Assembly (NCBI RefSeq): GCF_000234665.1
Contig: NC_018324.1
Span: 2,538,944 to 2,602,943 of the forward strand
Direction: 5' to 3'
Source: Leishmania mexicana MHOM/GT/2001/U1103
Taxonomy: Eukaryota; Euglenozoa; Kinetoplastea; Trypanosomatida; Trypanosomatidae
Length of the DNA: 64,000 bases
Notes under the pieces: generated by a model
The model's input: only the letters and a program-made list of their open reading frames with translations
Database searches by the model: none
What the model was told of the DNA's origin: nothing
Program-made: the position numbers and the translations under genes
Shown here: positions 19,733 through 32,544 of the stretch, piece after piece
How the letters are laid out: every line of letters starts with the position of its first letter
Numbering within the stretch: position 1 is the first letter of the stretch

Positions 19733-21973
19733 TTAGGAAAAAAGATCTTTCAGCTGCGTGCCTCTACCGGCGGACTGCGGCGCGGCAAAGATTGGCGCTG
19801 GAGCTGTTTGGCTTCCGCTTCCCATACCGTTTCCAAACAAGTCCTCGATGGCACTCGCTGTGTTTGGCGGTGATGCTGGCGCCTGCGACCCTGACGCGGC
19901 CTGAAAGGCTGGCGAGGAGGCCTCGACGGTGGAAGGCGAGGCGCTGAACAGGTCACCAAAAGGATCTGCATGCTGACCGCCGTTGCTGCCACTCGCCACT
20001 GGGTGAGGCGCCCCGGTCCCATCGCCTGAGAACTCAAATATATCGTACTCTGCCCCTGCAGCGTCGGGCGCTGGTGCCACATCCTGAGTTTCCATCGACT
20101 CTGCCGGTTGCAGCTCCACCACACCGTCGTCTTCTGTGTCGTCCTCGTCCAGTTCCACTTCGGTCAGCCCGTAGGGAGGGAGAAACGACTGGTACGGGCG
20201 AGCGAACACAATGGCGGCAGTGTTGAGGGACTTCTTTAGGTCCGCCATGGTCATGGCATCGCTGAAGGTGTGGTCGATGTTCACAGGCACCATTTGCCCA
20301 TGTACCACCTTTTTCATCTGCTCCACAGTGATACCCTTGGAGAGCAGACGCCAGTAGGCAAAGGCGCGGTCACGCAGATCGGCGTCGTCGCTGTGCGTCG
20401 TCACGATTTCCAGCACGCGATTCAGCTGCGGCTCCATCGTCTTCGGGTCTCGTAGAAACATCTTCACCGCCGCGCTCAGGATTGCGAGCTGCACGCGCTG
20501 CTCGTGCTCCATAATGGTGTCGATAAAGCGCTGAATAATGTCCTTGCCGTTTTCGATAAAGTCGCAGTACTCGCCCAGCATCCACAGCAGCGACACCTTC
20601 GCCTCCTCCTCTACGACCTCGTCAGCGCCGTAGTCGGTCACTAATGCATCCAACATGAGTAGTTCTGGGTACTTGCGCACAATATCCTTTGCGGCTGTCA
20701 CCACATGAGGCAGCAGCTCTGGCCGCCGATCCACTAGCTGCATGAGAAGGTTTGCGCAGTCAGGCGCCATGGAATCTACCTTGATGGCGAGCGAGGCGAT
20801 GGCATGCACCACCTCGACTACAAACACCATGTCCACCCCCGAGGCGTACTCGGCGAACTCCTTGACGATCTCTGGCGCCACGGACGGCGTGGCAAGCTTC
20901 AACAGGAGGCGCAGCTTCTCCAACTTAACGAACGGTGGGTCACTGTAGCGCACGTAGAAGGCATCTAGGTTGGCGCGCAGCAGATTCGGAAAGATAACCA
21001 GCAGTGCGTGAATATTCTTGCAGACAATGTACTGTGTCTCAGCATCGCGCTTCGCCAGCGTTAGGAGGGCGGTGTTGACGCGCACAGTGCAGCGCTCAAT
21101 CAGCTCCTGCGAGCACCGACTCGCCAGGTTGGCAACTACCTTGATCGCCCCCATCACCACCGCCGGGTTCTGGTGGCTCATCCGCGGCAGAACGCGTGTC
21201 AGCAGAGTCTCGGCGCTCTCCTTGTCGCTAGGACGCTGGGCCGCCAGTAGGTCAAGGATGTACTGTTGCCCCCATTCATTGCACTCTGGCAGGTGGTAGA
21301 CAAGTCGATTCACCCATTCGTTGCTACTCTCAATCTTCTCGCTGCCGTAGTCGTTCACCTCGCACACGATTGCTGCGGCGTTGGATGCGACGATTGGGTT
21401 GTTGTCGTTGAGCAGCTCCACTAAGTCCTTCTTGAAGTCCTGCTGGTAAAAGAGGTTCATGTCATTGTGAAACAGCTTGCCGAGGCCCATGGCGGCAGTC
21501 TTGCGCACGTACGGGTCCGGATCTGCCACGGCGCGGCGCAGAGGCTCCAGCGTGTATTCGAGCACCGAGGACACCCGGATGCACATCATCGTCCGCACCG
21601 CAAGCGCCCGCACAACGGGGGAGCTGCTCGTGGTGTCCTGCAAGAACGTGTTGACGGCCAGCAACGCCTTCTCCGGCTGCAGGCGCGCCGTGCTGAGCAC
21701 ATACAAATAGACCAGCTTCTTGAGCTCCAGATCTGTCGATGGAGTCAGCTTCACGACGTCGACAAAGAGGTAGCTCACGTCGCGCCCCATCGTCATGTTG
21801 GCGATGATGCGCTTCACCGCGGCCTTTTTGCGATAGCTGTCGGTGCCGTTGAGGTCATTCTGCAGCTCTGCAGTTTCGCCGCGGCGCGTCTGCGCAAAGT
21901 ACTTGGATCCCGTCTTTGTATCCTCCAATTTGCGCTGAATTCTCTCGCGCGCCTTGCGCAGAAAGTTCTCCAT
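19733..21973 (-). CDS. Beta-adaptin (AP-1/AP-2 type large subunit), no ear domain
   Basis: 746 residues. It starts MENFLRKARERIQRKL and has the adaptin trunk signatures LQNDLNGTDSYRKKAAVKRI, MTMGRDVSYLFVDVVKL, ELKKLVYLYVLSTAR and DPDPYVRKTAAMGLGKLF. These are very close to beta1/beta2 adaptins that form clathrin adaptor complexes. The trunk (HEAT-like helices) runs to about 600, followed by an acidic Pro/Ser/Ala-rich tail. The protein ends without the ~250-residue appendage of animal beta-adaptins. The tail carries short DPF/DLF motifs (DPFGDLFS, IEDLFGNG) and ends QLKDLFS. Beta1 of AP-1 is the likeliest identity, but the AP complex cannot be settled here. The frame is open 129 codons further upstream; ATG 21973 matches the family start. 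Confidence 0.9.
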   Translation of the reverse strand: MENFLRKARERIQRKLEDTKTGSKYFAQTRRGETAELQNDLNGTDSYRKKAAVKRIIANMTMGRDVSYLFVDVVKLTPSTDLELKKLVYLYVLSTARLQPEKALLAVNTFLQDTTSSSPVVRALAVRTMMCIRVSSVLEYTLEPLRRAVADPDPYVRKTAAMGLGKLFHNDMNLFYQQDFKKDLVELLNDNNPIVASNAAAIVCEVNDYGSEKIESSNEWVNRLVYHLPECNEWGQQYILDLLAAQRPSDKESAETLLTRVLPRMSHQNPAVVMGAIKVVANLASRCSQELIERCTVRVNTALLTLAKRDAETQYIVCKNIHALLVIFPNLLRANLDAFYVRYSDPPFVKLEKLRLLLKLATPSVAPEIVKEFAEYASGVDMVFVVEVVHAIASLAIKVDSMAPDCANLLMQLVDRRPELLPHVVTAAKDIVRKYPELLMLDALVTDYGADEVVEEEAKVSLLWMLGEYCDFIENGKDIIQRFIDTIMEHEQRVQLAILSAAVKMFLRDPKTMEPQLNRVLEIVTTHSDDADLRDRAFAYWRLLSKGITVEQMKKVVHGQMVPVNIDHTFSDAMTMADLKKSLNTAAIVFARPYQSFLPPYGLTEVELDEDDTEDDGVVELQPAESMETQDVAPAPDAAGAEYDIFEFSGDGTGAPHPVASGSNGGQHADPFGDLFSASPSTVEASSPAFQAASGSQAPASPPNTASAIEDLFGNGMGSGSQTAPAPIFAAPQSAGRGTQLKDLFS

Positions 21974-24900
21974 CGCTTGTGTTCCTGTGATTGGGGGAGG
22001 GGTGATGCGGAGCACACGCACGTTGATTTCGGTAACAGCCGCGCTGCCTTGTGTCACACGGACACGAGTGGGAAAAGCCGCCTGAAGAACGGCAACAAAA
22101 CAAGAAAACGGTTTGTGGGAGGGTGGTCGAGGGAAGGGGTGTGTGGGAGGTGTCAGCAGCGGTGGGCGGGTCCCGGCAATAAGGTGCTGTGTCGACTCGT
22201 CGTGTTCCCCTTGCCCGCACCCGCCATGTTCCATAGACGACGTTGATACAGACACGTGGGAGAAACGAGAGAGAAGAGAATGCGAGACGGATGAGATGTG
22301 ATGAAGGCGGGGGGGAGAGCAGCCCCCAGGGAGAGGGGGGAGATGGGACCGATGCGGCACAAAGGTGAGACCGTGTCCCTCTCACGGTGACGCACGCTAT
22401 CACGTGCCGCCCGTTTGGCCACTTCCCAACAGTGTCCAATGCAGCGCGATTGCTCTGCACACAAGACATTCACGTAGAGACACGCAGAACGACAAGGCGG
22501 AGAGTACAAGAGAGGGCAACGCGTCGACAGAGGGGGAGAGCAGCGCGCATTCCTAGAGCATCACGTGTGTTTTGCCGCATTTTTTTCGTTTTTTTGTTCG
22601 TCTTTTGTTGGTTGTCGAGCACTCCTGTTTCTGAACAAAGCGAAAAGACTTGCCGAAAATCACCACGCACAAAAAAGAACCAGAGGCGCTGGAAACAAAC
22701 AAACAAAAAAAAGAGGTCGTCGTCACCGGCATCGGCGTGGCGTCTTGGGAGGAGGAAGAGAGGGGGACGATCGAAAGGGGAAGAGAGACGAACGGAGGAG
22801 GACAAACGAACGAGAGTACCTTTTTTTGTGTGTGTGTGCATCTACACGCGCACACGCTTCTCTGATCAGCACCAACTCGAGGGGCCCCGTGTGGATGCGC
22901 GTGCGAAGGCGTGGGCACGCTCGTGCACATGCTGTTCGTTCTTGCCTTCGGGATGCCTAAAAATTGCTGAGCGCTCATGAGTCAGTACAGGTGCGTAAGG
23001 TTGTCCTCGCGACACTGAGAGAGCGAGAAGAGAAGCGAGGGGGATCAACAGCACATACAAAAAGGCGAAGAAGAGCGAAGTGGGCACGGCAACGGGCCGC
23101 CCTCGGCACACACGAGCGCGCACAAGTACGAGTACACACAGGAGGAGAAAAAAAACGCTGAGATAAGGCATAAAAGCGTGTGTGGCAGACAGAACACGTA
23201 GTTTCCCCTAGGAAGCCAGGCGACGGCACCCGCAGAGGCGCAGCGGCATTCTTTGACTCAGTCAGTCGCTCACTCACCCCCCACCGGAACAACAGTGAAC
23301 ATAACGGGGCGAACCGAGGGAAAGCCGAAGGTAACGCGCTATGGCGACCGCGCGAAAAGCGCCATTACACACTCCTTCCTCCTTGCTTCACACCTCGCTA
23401 TGATATGTGTTTGACCAGCACAGAGATACAGGCAAGTGTACACACATGCCAGTAGAGCACGACGTGGCCCTGAGTGAGTCCGATGGTCGTGTGTTGTGGG
23501 ACGGAGTCCGGTTTGAGAATGATGGGTCAGCACAGAGAGAGAGCCGCAGACACACGCAAACATAGGCGCACCTAGCTATGTGTGCGTGCAGCCCCCCCCC
23601 CCGCGTACTTGAATCATAAATATAGCCACATCAAGAAGACGAGACAAAGCAGACCAGAAAAAAAAAGGGGAGAAGAGACGTCGTCGGGAGGGGTCTTGAC
23701 AAAGGGAGAGAGGAGCGGAAACAACAAAAAAGAAAATGAAATTTGTACGGTGAGAAGGAGACAGGGAGAGACACCAACACACGACGGGAATGACGAAAGA
23801 AAAAGACGAAGGAGAAGAGGGTGAGTAGAGTGAAGGCAGGTGGGCCAACAATCCGCCGTCTTGGCATACGTATCGTCAGTTGGTTTGCGGTCACCGTGTC
23901 CACAGCAGAAGAAACCGAGCACACGAGCGGTAATGCGGAGAGGTAAAGCCGCCGAAAAAGGGAAAGGGGGACGTAATTGGAGATGAGAGCAGCAACTAGA
24001 TTCATCACTGCCCAACACCGACCTCACCCCCGAATGTCTTGTCACACTGTCGTCATTCTCTTCGCTTACTCCAACGACGTCCTCCCGAGTGCTGCGTTAT
24101 TCGTTCCACTGTCCACGTTAACCTTTGTCTTTTTTCTTTTGCCCGAGGGGTGGGAGAGGGAGCGAGGTGTGCGCGCCAGCTCACCAACAGAGCTTGCACA
24201 GCAAAAAAAACACGCACAAGTGAGCCGAGAACACGAAAAGGTTACATAAAAAACGCGCCACACATCACAAGAAAAAAGACAAGAAAATGCCCACAGACGC
24301 GGAAAACAGAGAGAGAGCAAACGCGCCACCGCGACGAGGAAACAAAACAACAAAAAAAGAGAACAGAAGAACCGGTAAAGACGGCATGAGCGAAAAAAAA
24401 AGAAAATGAAGACTTTAACAAAGTCGATAGTTGCCTCCCTTTGCACTCGGTGCTCCACGGGCTCTCGGTGGCTGCGCGAACAAATCCTCCGAGACACGTT
24501 CGCGGCAGCGTGACTCAAGGGAGACGCCTGGGAAAAGGAAGAGAAAGGCGAACACACAGCTGCGCAAGAAACAGGAAGAAGAGAGGAAGGGCTCGTGAAG
24601 CGAATGAAGCAAAAGAAAATCCAAGCATTAAGCAGCAGACGTGGCAGATCGTGGCGTTGACAGCGAACAGACGGGATGGAGAAAAAGAGCTCAATCATCA
24701 CAATCCCAAACAAAAGAAGTCCACTGTCCACAGCGACATCACACAAAAAACGAAGGGCACGCAACATGCTGCCCAGGTGCGTGTAACACCGGGAGGTAAA
24801 AAAACAAAAGCAGATAAACCACAGGAGAGAGTGAAAAAAAAAAGAAAACGTAAATCTGAAGGGCGTACAAAAGGAGCACGCAACTGGAGAAACTTGCGCA

Positions 24901-27900
24901 TCGTCCGGAAGCGAGGCAGAGCGCCGTAGCGGTTTGTTCTCATAGAACAAGAACTACACGAAATAAAAACAAAGACGTTCCGAAACATCGACCACTGGCA
25001 CCGTAGCAGCAAGTGCACACACACACAAAAAAAAATACAGAATAGAGACAAGAGAACATGCATCAGCCACAAGCGAGAAACCATTGAACACGAGGCACTG
25101 CGAAGCCACCGGGTGAATAGAAGAAAGAAAAACAAAAAAGAAACAAGAAAAGGCGAGAGGTGAAGGGAGAGAGGCGCACTAACCGATGGGTAGCGCACAA
25201 GTGCACGCGTGCAACATCACAAACAAAAGCACGGACTACAGCCGTGCCGAAACACAAGGAGACTCCGCACAACCACATAGGCAGGGTGCCTCGCAAACAA
25301 AAGGCCTCACAAGAGAAGAAAGGAGAGAAGATACTTGAGAAGCAACAATGTCAGGAGAGAGAAGCGACGAACGGAAGACAACACACAAAAAAAAGAAGAG
25401 AGAGGCGGTAAGCCGAAAGAGTACACAAATCTATGAAGACGAGAGAAGGAAAAGTACGACAATCATCCGTGCACGCATGTGCATACAACGCGAAGTTAAG
25501 CTCGTCCACCGTTTTCCCTCTTTTATTTTCCGAGAACAAGAAGGCAAGCTTCCGTGGACAGAAAAATAAGTGAGAGAGATAAACCAAACCAAATGCCGTC
25601 GTGTATCACACGAGGATTCACCGGTTTGTGCTTGCTTTATCCTCCGGTAGGTGCGGCGGCCTGTGCGGCAGCCACGCACCCTTTCATCACGAACGACGAG
25701 AGACACAAACAAAAAAAAGAAAGGCTAGTACAGCACGAAAACAAGAAATGGGTATGATACGGACGAGCATTTCGGGGCCCGGTACTTGGGCAAGAGCTCG
25801 GCTATCCACGGCAGTCACCACCTTCACAGGCCACCAGCGGCGCACGCGACAAGCCCTACATCGACCCGTAGAAGTCAAAGTAGGTGCGAAGAAGAAAAAA
25901 AAAACAGAGCCGACGACAGAGACCAACAGCAAGCATACGGTGAAGAGAAGAGCGAATGGTGTCGAAAGCAAGTCTTTCTCTTCATCACCAACAGCGTTGC
26001 CCCAGGACGAGAGCCCACCACCGATCCCCTGCTAGACCAGGAGACACACACGAGTACCAATGACACGCCAAACCGCTTTGGGGAAACGAAAAGGAAAAAA
26101 AGGTCGACGAGGGGTGAAACACACCTGTGACGAGAGGTAAAGGTGTGCTGGGATATAGAGGAGAACGAAGAAGACGGGTGGTGCCCACGGGTGTGTGAGT
26201 GATGGCTAGTGGAAAGATCGTGACCACCAGCACACCGAGCAACCTTTGACGAAGCGAAGACTAAGAGAGGCAGGCGAAAAAAGAAAAACGTCTGAAGTCA
26301 GTGTGCACTGCGCAGGAGTCCCTTCCTAGCTGGACATTCCCTGGGAACGACCGAGAGGCATCTGAGCGCGGATCTGTGAGCTCGACCTGAAGCGAAAAAG
26401 GAAGGTGTAGGTGGGATCGAGCACGTGATGGGAGAGAGGCGAGGAGCGAAGCCCTTTCTGCGGCAGTGCAGAGCAAAAAAAAACACGCGAGAGAGCGGTG
26501 AAAGCTAGAACCGTAAAAAGCTACGAGTAAACGAAAAAAAAAACAGAGAACGCTGTTACACTGCGAATTGGGCAGGGCAGAGAACAGACGAGCACAAGCA
26601 CGAGAGAAAGGGAAGGGGTGGAAGGAAAGAGAAATGCAGCACAAAACACGCTGATGGATTAAAAAAAAATTGAAGCTGAGGTAGAAGGGGAGCGGTCAAA
26701 AAGAGGGACTTTACCGGATACAAGCAGCCAGAACTCTTCACGTGCGTTTTTCCCTCCAAAATGACGTATTACGTGCTGCGCTCCCGGCTTAAGCTCTGTT
26801 TCCGCGTTGAAATCTTATACGTCTACTGATCGCCGTTGTCGTCACCGGCCCCACCCCACCCCCACAGACGGTACACACAGCCATGAGAGAGGAAGGGTGG
26901 AGAATAATGGCATCGGCATCGCACCACCACCACTTCTCCAAAGAAGTTATTCCTCGCACACATCTCTACGCACGGCTGCACTGATTCCAGCCCTCTCACA
27001 CCACCACTCTCCGGATCTCGTCAAGGGCTACATGCACGCATGAAGGCACACAGAGAATGAGCAGAGGAAGAACACCCACATGTCTGCACCCTGTGCTAGT
27101 GCACACGCGTCCCCGCACAGACAAGCTCACACCTACGGCTGCACACACACACACGAGAGCAGTGCAAGCAAAGAGGAAAAAAAAACGAAAGAAGGGCAAT
27201 GGGATCACATAACAACATCAGAAGGAGGAAGAAGAGCAGTCGTGCACTGAAGGTTCGAGCTGGTTGGCGGCGCGTACTCCGTCACCTTCACATGCAACTT
27301 ACAAAAAATGAAAGGCGAAAAACAAAAGAAGGACAAGCACGTAAGTCGGGAAGTAAAACAGTGAAAACTAAGGTGAAAAATGCCCATATTTTCGATTTTT
27401 TTTCTTTTGTGGCAGCGTAGTCTCTCGTCTTTACATGCAGCGGCAATGCAAGGAGAGGTAGGTAGAGCGAGAGAGTGAGTGAGAAAGCTGTGGTGACCGT
27501 GAAACACGCTTGACCATTTTCAGAGTCGACACGCGACGCGAGTTCAAAATGAAAGCAGAGAGAGAGAAAGAGAGCACAAGTCGAGCAAGGCGAGAGGACA
27601 GGAAGTTAAGCGCGCGCGGATAAGTCAACTTAGCGCCACTAACGAGCACCACACGCAAACAGCGTCTGCTCAAGGAAGAGGGAGTTACACGCCTACATGC
27701 TCACAGAGGAAGGCATAAGTTACAGGGTTAAACGGCAGTCGTCACAAACACTCTCCGGCTGCTACCGTGAATCCTGTGCTTCACAGTCGCGGGTAGCTGG
27801 GTTGAGGCAGGGTGAGAGAAAAGGGGAGAAAACGGCATAGCTGGGGTGCAACGGAGAAGACACTGTGCCATGACGCTGGCAGGCAAAGGCGGTACAGGCC

Positions 27901-30900
27901 ACCAGTGCATAGCCACGAGGAAGACAGCTACGCGTGAGGAAGAGATTAAGCGTGGTCTTTTCCTTTTCGTGGCACCTCTCCTCTCACGCTGTCCCTTGTG
28001 CAACCATGCACATTCACATTTCTCTCGCACATCTCCCTCTTCTATTTTTCTTTTCCGGATCGATTTCGGCAACTGCAGCCACGCCGTTGCCCTGTGTTCT
28101 CCCCGGTGGCACATGTCGAAACATGTAAAGCTTGGCCAAAGAAGAAGCACACGAAAAGGCAAAACAAAAAAGATACTGTAATGGGATAATACACGTAAGA
28201 GCAAGAAAAAGAGGGGAGGCTGGAGGTCTACTACGAAAATGCACAACGATGGCCTAGATCGTGCAATGGTGAATGTGAAGGCACACTCACGCAGCAAACA
28301 GGGAAAAGTAAAGGGCGCACACCCTTAGAGAGAATAGAAAGATGTTGTTTTCAGTTTGGGTACCTTCATCATCCTTTCGTGCGCACATCTCCGGGAGTTG
28401 CGCGGCGGAGACGAGATTGACGGGTTCAGCGACGCAAAAAAAAAAACCATTCGATCAGCGAAACCTGTGACTTCGACTCACTGTGCCATCTGCCCACCTG
28501 TGTAAAAGCCAACGGGCGTACACAGTGAGCCTTCTCCTCCTTACCTCAGCAACGTTCAGACTAACATTCAAGCGAAAGTGAGAGCGAAAGAGAGAGACAG
28601 CAACAAACCAAGTCGGAAAAAAAACGTACACAAAGACACGAAGACACACACGAGAAGTAAGTCCGACACTATCAAGCACAAGCACGCAGACAGAGAGAGA
28701 AGACAACGTGTAGTAAACTCGGAATGGCACATTCGACAACTAAGGATCAGAAAACAAACACACACACGGGAAAGAAAGGGAGATGAAACCGAAACAACAA
28801 CAAAGAAGAAGAGATCACTGCGCGACACACATATAGAGAGAGGGGGAGACGAAAAGACAGCGAGAGGAGAGGAGGGGGAGGTGCACAAGCAAATAATGTC
28901 AGTAAAGAGAACGAAACAAAAATAAAAAAACTTCACAGACCGTAAAAAAAAAGACAAAGAAGAGGACTAAGAGTTCTCGCATCATGGGGGAAAGATATAC
29001 GAAACAAAACGACGAAAAGTACATAAAAAGAATCATGCAGAGATGGGTAAACAATAAAAATAAAAAAAGGGGGAATGGAAAAGACGGTGGTGTAGTGATT
29101 TTTGTTGTGTGTGTGTGTGTGAGTGCATGCTTCGCTTGGCAGGTGAGTGTGGGTCTTCTGTTTTTCGTTGTTTTATTAATACATCTCTGAGTTGACGTCA
29201 AGTTTCCTCTTCCGATAAGCTGAAGGAAACACCACACAACACACGCGCATATATACAGAACACGCCCGCAGCCGGCACAAAGTACGAAAGTGGCAAACAA
29301 AGAAACAAGAAAACAGAGAAGGGAAGAGAGAGAGGCACACACGACTGTCGGAAGGGAGAATGGAAGACGGAGACAAGCATTGAATAAACGCACACAAAGA
29401 CGCAGAAGACCGACAGAAAAAAAAAACGAAAAAAAGAGACACGTCCTAATCCCACACATGACGAACAAACCAAAAAAAAACGGCACTTGATTGAAAGCGG
29501 TGCGCTGTACGATGGTTAGGTCGTCACCTCCGCAGCAGCAGTAAGCACCACACGGAGCCTTTCCGAACCCTGTTCTGTCTTTTCTCTCTCCATACGTATT
29601 GATTTCCTGCTCTTTTCTGTAATGTTCCTATCACTGTGTGTGTGTGTGTGTGTGTGTGTGCGACGTTTTTGCTTCGTTTCCGCTGTAGAGAGAACGAGCA
29701 CAGGTGAGTGGGCTGTTGCTGTTGCTTGGATGTGTGTTCCCTTGTGGCGTGCGCGCCGGTGAGGCAAGAAACGAAATGCATCGCACATTGAAGAGCAAAA
29801 GGAAAAGGCGACGAGAGACATGGAAGAAGCACATGACATAAAACCCACGCAAACGCATGCAGGCAATCAGAAAGGGACAAAAAAAACGAAGAGAGAAATC
29901 ATGAACAGAACAGAAAAAGTACGCGCGTGCGTTGGCCAGTGGTGGGGTGTGGAGGAGGAGTAGGAGGAGGAGAGAGGCCCACACGTGTCACACGGCACAT
30001 CTCGCACCCGAGCCAATGCATGACCAAACATGCACGCAAACGAAGAGGGAAAAGAGAAAAAAACAAAGAACACACATAAAAAAAATTGTCACAAGATAAA
30101 ACCAAGAAGCACACCTTGTTTTTGTATTTTTGTGATTTTTCCTTGACGCCCCCCCCCGGCGGAAGAAACATGAAACTAGGTGGCACTAAGATGTTTGTGG
30201 AGAAGGGAGGAAGAGGGAAGAGGGTTTGTGCTCTCGTGTGTGACCTGGTGAGCACTGAAACGAGAGGGCAGTGCACTCGCTGGGTCGCTTGTTTCTTCAC
30301 CGCGGACGCACCTTCTCCATCCAGACGCTCCTGAGTACACATGCGCACTCTAGCCGAGCCTTCTCTGTGGAAAGCAAAGACATCGAAAAAAGAAAAGAAA
30401 ACAGTAAACAAACCTTGCTAAATCTAAGAATAGGTGTGGAAGCGACCGTCAGCTCTCTGCGGCAACCTCGCGCACGTCGGACAAGCCGACTCATCCCATC
30501 TCTGCTCTTGTTACACACAGACATGAAAAGAAAAAGAAAGAGCCTCGAGCTGTTTAGCGCCAGAGCTCCATTTCTCGTTTTTTGATAATTGCCTTTGTTG
30601 GTTAACTACAGTCCACTCTGCGTCGCCGCCGCTTCCTGTTACTCTCCAAAAGCCACGCGGTGTCGCACTGGACTCGCGAGAGCCGCCCGCATGCCCCGCC
30701 TATTGCACACGCACACCCACGATCGACAGAGCATTCAGAAAGTGGAGTCTCACATAGAACGAAGAAGAAATAAAAAAAAAACAGAAGAAAAGTGAAAGGA
30801 GGGCGTGTGTAGATCGTCGACGTTTGTCTATTTTTTCTTGCGGTGCCACTCTTCCCTCCACATGCAGAGGTCAGAGCAGCAAAACACGAAACCGCATGAC

Positions 30901-31665
30901 GTCAAATCTAGAACAAAAGAAAAAGTGAACGAAAAATGGGTCAGTGCGCTCGCCGCTCTGGTGAAGCCGCCCACTCCGTCTGCGTGGCTAAGAGTGTGTG
31001 CCGGACAACAGACCAACCGCAGGGAGTCGTTGCAACGGCGCCATTGTGGGGAGATAGGGGACATGCACCCCGCGGAAAGAAAAACAAAGCCAAAGCTGAT
31101 ACTTCCCCCTCCCTCTGGTGTTTCTTGCTGAAGCGAGCCAAAAGGGAAAAGGCAATACCGGAGACACTGATCTCCCATCATCTCGGAAGGCGGAGGCGAG
31201 GAGATGAGCAAGGCGGAAGTGGGGCGACGCAAGCACCACACATATATACACACACACAAAAAAAGGAAAGAACAATAAAAAAGAACAGAAGACAGTCCAA
31301 GGAAAAACAGAACGAGAAAGGCACCGATGCAGCGAAACGGAAGAACGAAGAAGCAAACATGCATCAGTACAACGCGCAAGACAGAATCGCGAAACGGTGC
31401 GCCGTGCACCACCGCGACTTTCGAAAGAAGCCAGCCGCGAGGAAACGGCGAGAGAGGGACGCTGGGGTTCGTAGTGCCATAGGGAGAGCGCGCGAGAGCC
31501 GGAAAGCGTTGATGGAGTACACGAAGAGCAGCAGCGGCAGCCGGAGGCGCACTCAACAACACACGCGCAAAGAAGACAAAGCGTCACTGCTGACCTTTAG
31601 TGCGTCGTCACTCCCTTCCTGCACGTGTGCGTGGGCGGCGTGTAGTCGTGAAGCTTGGAGTCCCT
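21974..31665. other. 9.7-kb gene-free, strand-asymmetric region
   Basis: No supported gene. The plus strand is strongly purine-rich with many A tracts (7-10 A), so the transcript strand is pyrimidine-rich. The open frames on the minus strand (longest 24066-24950) are Phe/Ser/Leu/Cys-rich translations of that bias and resemble no family. It contains a TG repeat at 29635-29660 and a CA run near 25014-25026. It could be an exceptionally long 3' UTR of the phosphatase gene at 31666, an internal boundary of the transcription unit, or a replication/centromere-type locus. Confidence 0.6.
29635..29660. repeat. (TG)n microsatellite
   Basis: Thirteen consecutive TG units in the gene-free region, read directly from the sequence. 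Confidence 0.95.
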
Positions 31666-32544
31666 CTAGTACACCACTCGCTGTTGGCAGGCGTGCTTCC
31701 GCCTGATGCCCAGTGAGCCCGCTGGTCGGATGCATGACGGCTGTTGCGCAGGACGAGGGGGGGCACTGGGCACGTGGTCGTGGTTGATGCGCGGGTATTT
31801 TGATCTTGTCAAGTACGGCGCAGCACGCTCATCCTCGGCGCCGAGAAGGCAGTACGCCTGCATCGCGGTGCCCTTGTCCGTCAAGACATTCTGTTGCCCA
31901 AGGAGCGGCGTCGTGGCGATGTACTCGGGGACAGTGATTCCCTCCTTTTCATGGCGCTCGACGAGGTCCCGCAGCAGAGCTAGCAGCGTGTGGAGCGTGT
32001 GATCTGCCAGCTCGCCGCCCTCGTAGTCCTCGACAAGCACGGCGTTTCCCTCGTAGCCGCGGCAGCAGTCTGGGGTATTCTCCACGATGATCGTCGTCTC
32101 CAGGTCCCGGCCGAGCAGGCGCAGTTCCTTGGTCGCCGATGTACCGTTAAACCAGCGGCGGTGTCGGTACACGGTGTGGCAGACGGCCCCGCACGTGTCG
32201 ATCTGCGCTACGACAGCGTCTGCGTAGCGGTGCTTGCTGGAGGTCCATACGATTGTCTCGCAGTGGTCGGCGAGGAAGCGCATCAGCGTCTCGATGCCAG
32301 GGCGTACGTAGAGTGGGCCTTGACGCGCGTAGATGAGCGTTTCATCAAGGTCGAGCACGACGGTCAGACGATTCTTAATCTCCGTGCGCTTTGGCGGGAC
32401 AAGGTACTCTCCCGATGCCGTGATGGACGGGGAGCGACGGAACACCTCTGCCGTCTCCGTCACAGACTCCTCGAGGCTTAAAGGGAATGCACCGGGGCAG
32501 TAGACTCCCCGGAAGCTGGCACCGCGTCTGCGCTGGCGTGGCAT
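31666..32544 (-). CDS. FCP/SCP-type (NLI-interacting factor-like) phosphatase
   Basis: 292 residues. Residues 61-70 read TVVLDLDETL, the DxDxT phosphatase motif of the HAD-family CTD phosphatases. They are followed by YVRPGIETLMRFL, IVWTSSKHRYADAV (the WTSS element) and IIVENTPDCCRGYEGNAV, where the family usually has DNSP. Known members dephosphorylate Ser/Thr in proteins such as the RNA polymerase II C-terminal domain; the substrate here is unknown. The ~55-residue N-terminus and the C-terminal ~70 residues (Pro/Arg-rich) have no recognised domain. ATG 32544 is the first in frame. The gene stands alone, with gene-free sequence of 9.7 kb on one side and a dead SET gene on the other. Confidence 0.9.
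   Translation of the reverse strand: MPRQRRRGASFRGVYCPGAFPLSLEESVTETAEVFRRSPSITASGEYLVPPKRTEIKNRLTVVLDLDETLIYARQGPLYVRPGIETLMRFLADHCETIVWTSSKHRYADAVVAQIDTCGAVCHTVYRHRRWFNGTSATKELRLLGRDLETTIIVENTPDCCRGYEGNAVLVEDYEGGELADHTLHTLLALLRDLVERHEKEGITVPEYIATTPLLGQQNVLTDKGTAMQAYCLLGAEDERAAPYLTRSKYPRINHDHVPSAPPRPAQQPSCIRPAGSLGIRRKHACQQRVVY

Noticed and set aside
24066..24950. 294-codon minus-strand open frame in the gene-free region
   Set aside because: Phe/Ser/Leu/Cys-rich translation of a pyrimidine-rich strand; no domain, no family resemblance, many such frames overlap it.
27252..27290. GGTTCGAGCT resembling a tRNA B box
   Set aside because: No A box, no cloverleaf or acceptor pairing could be traced around it.
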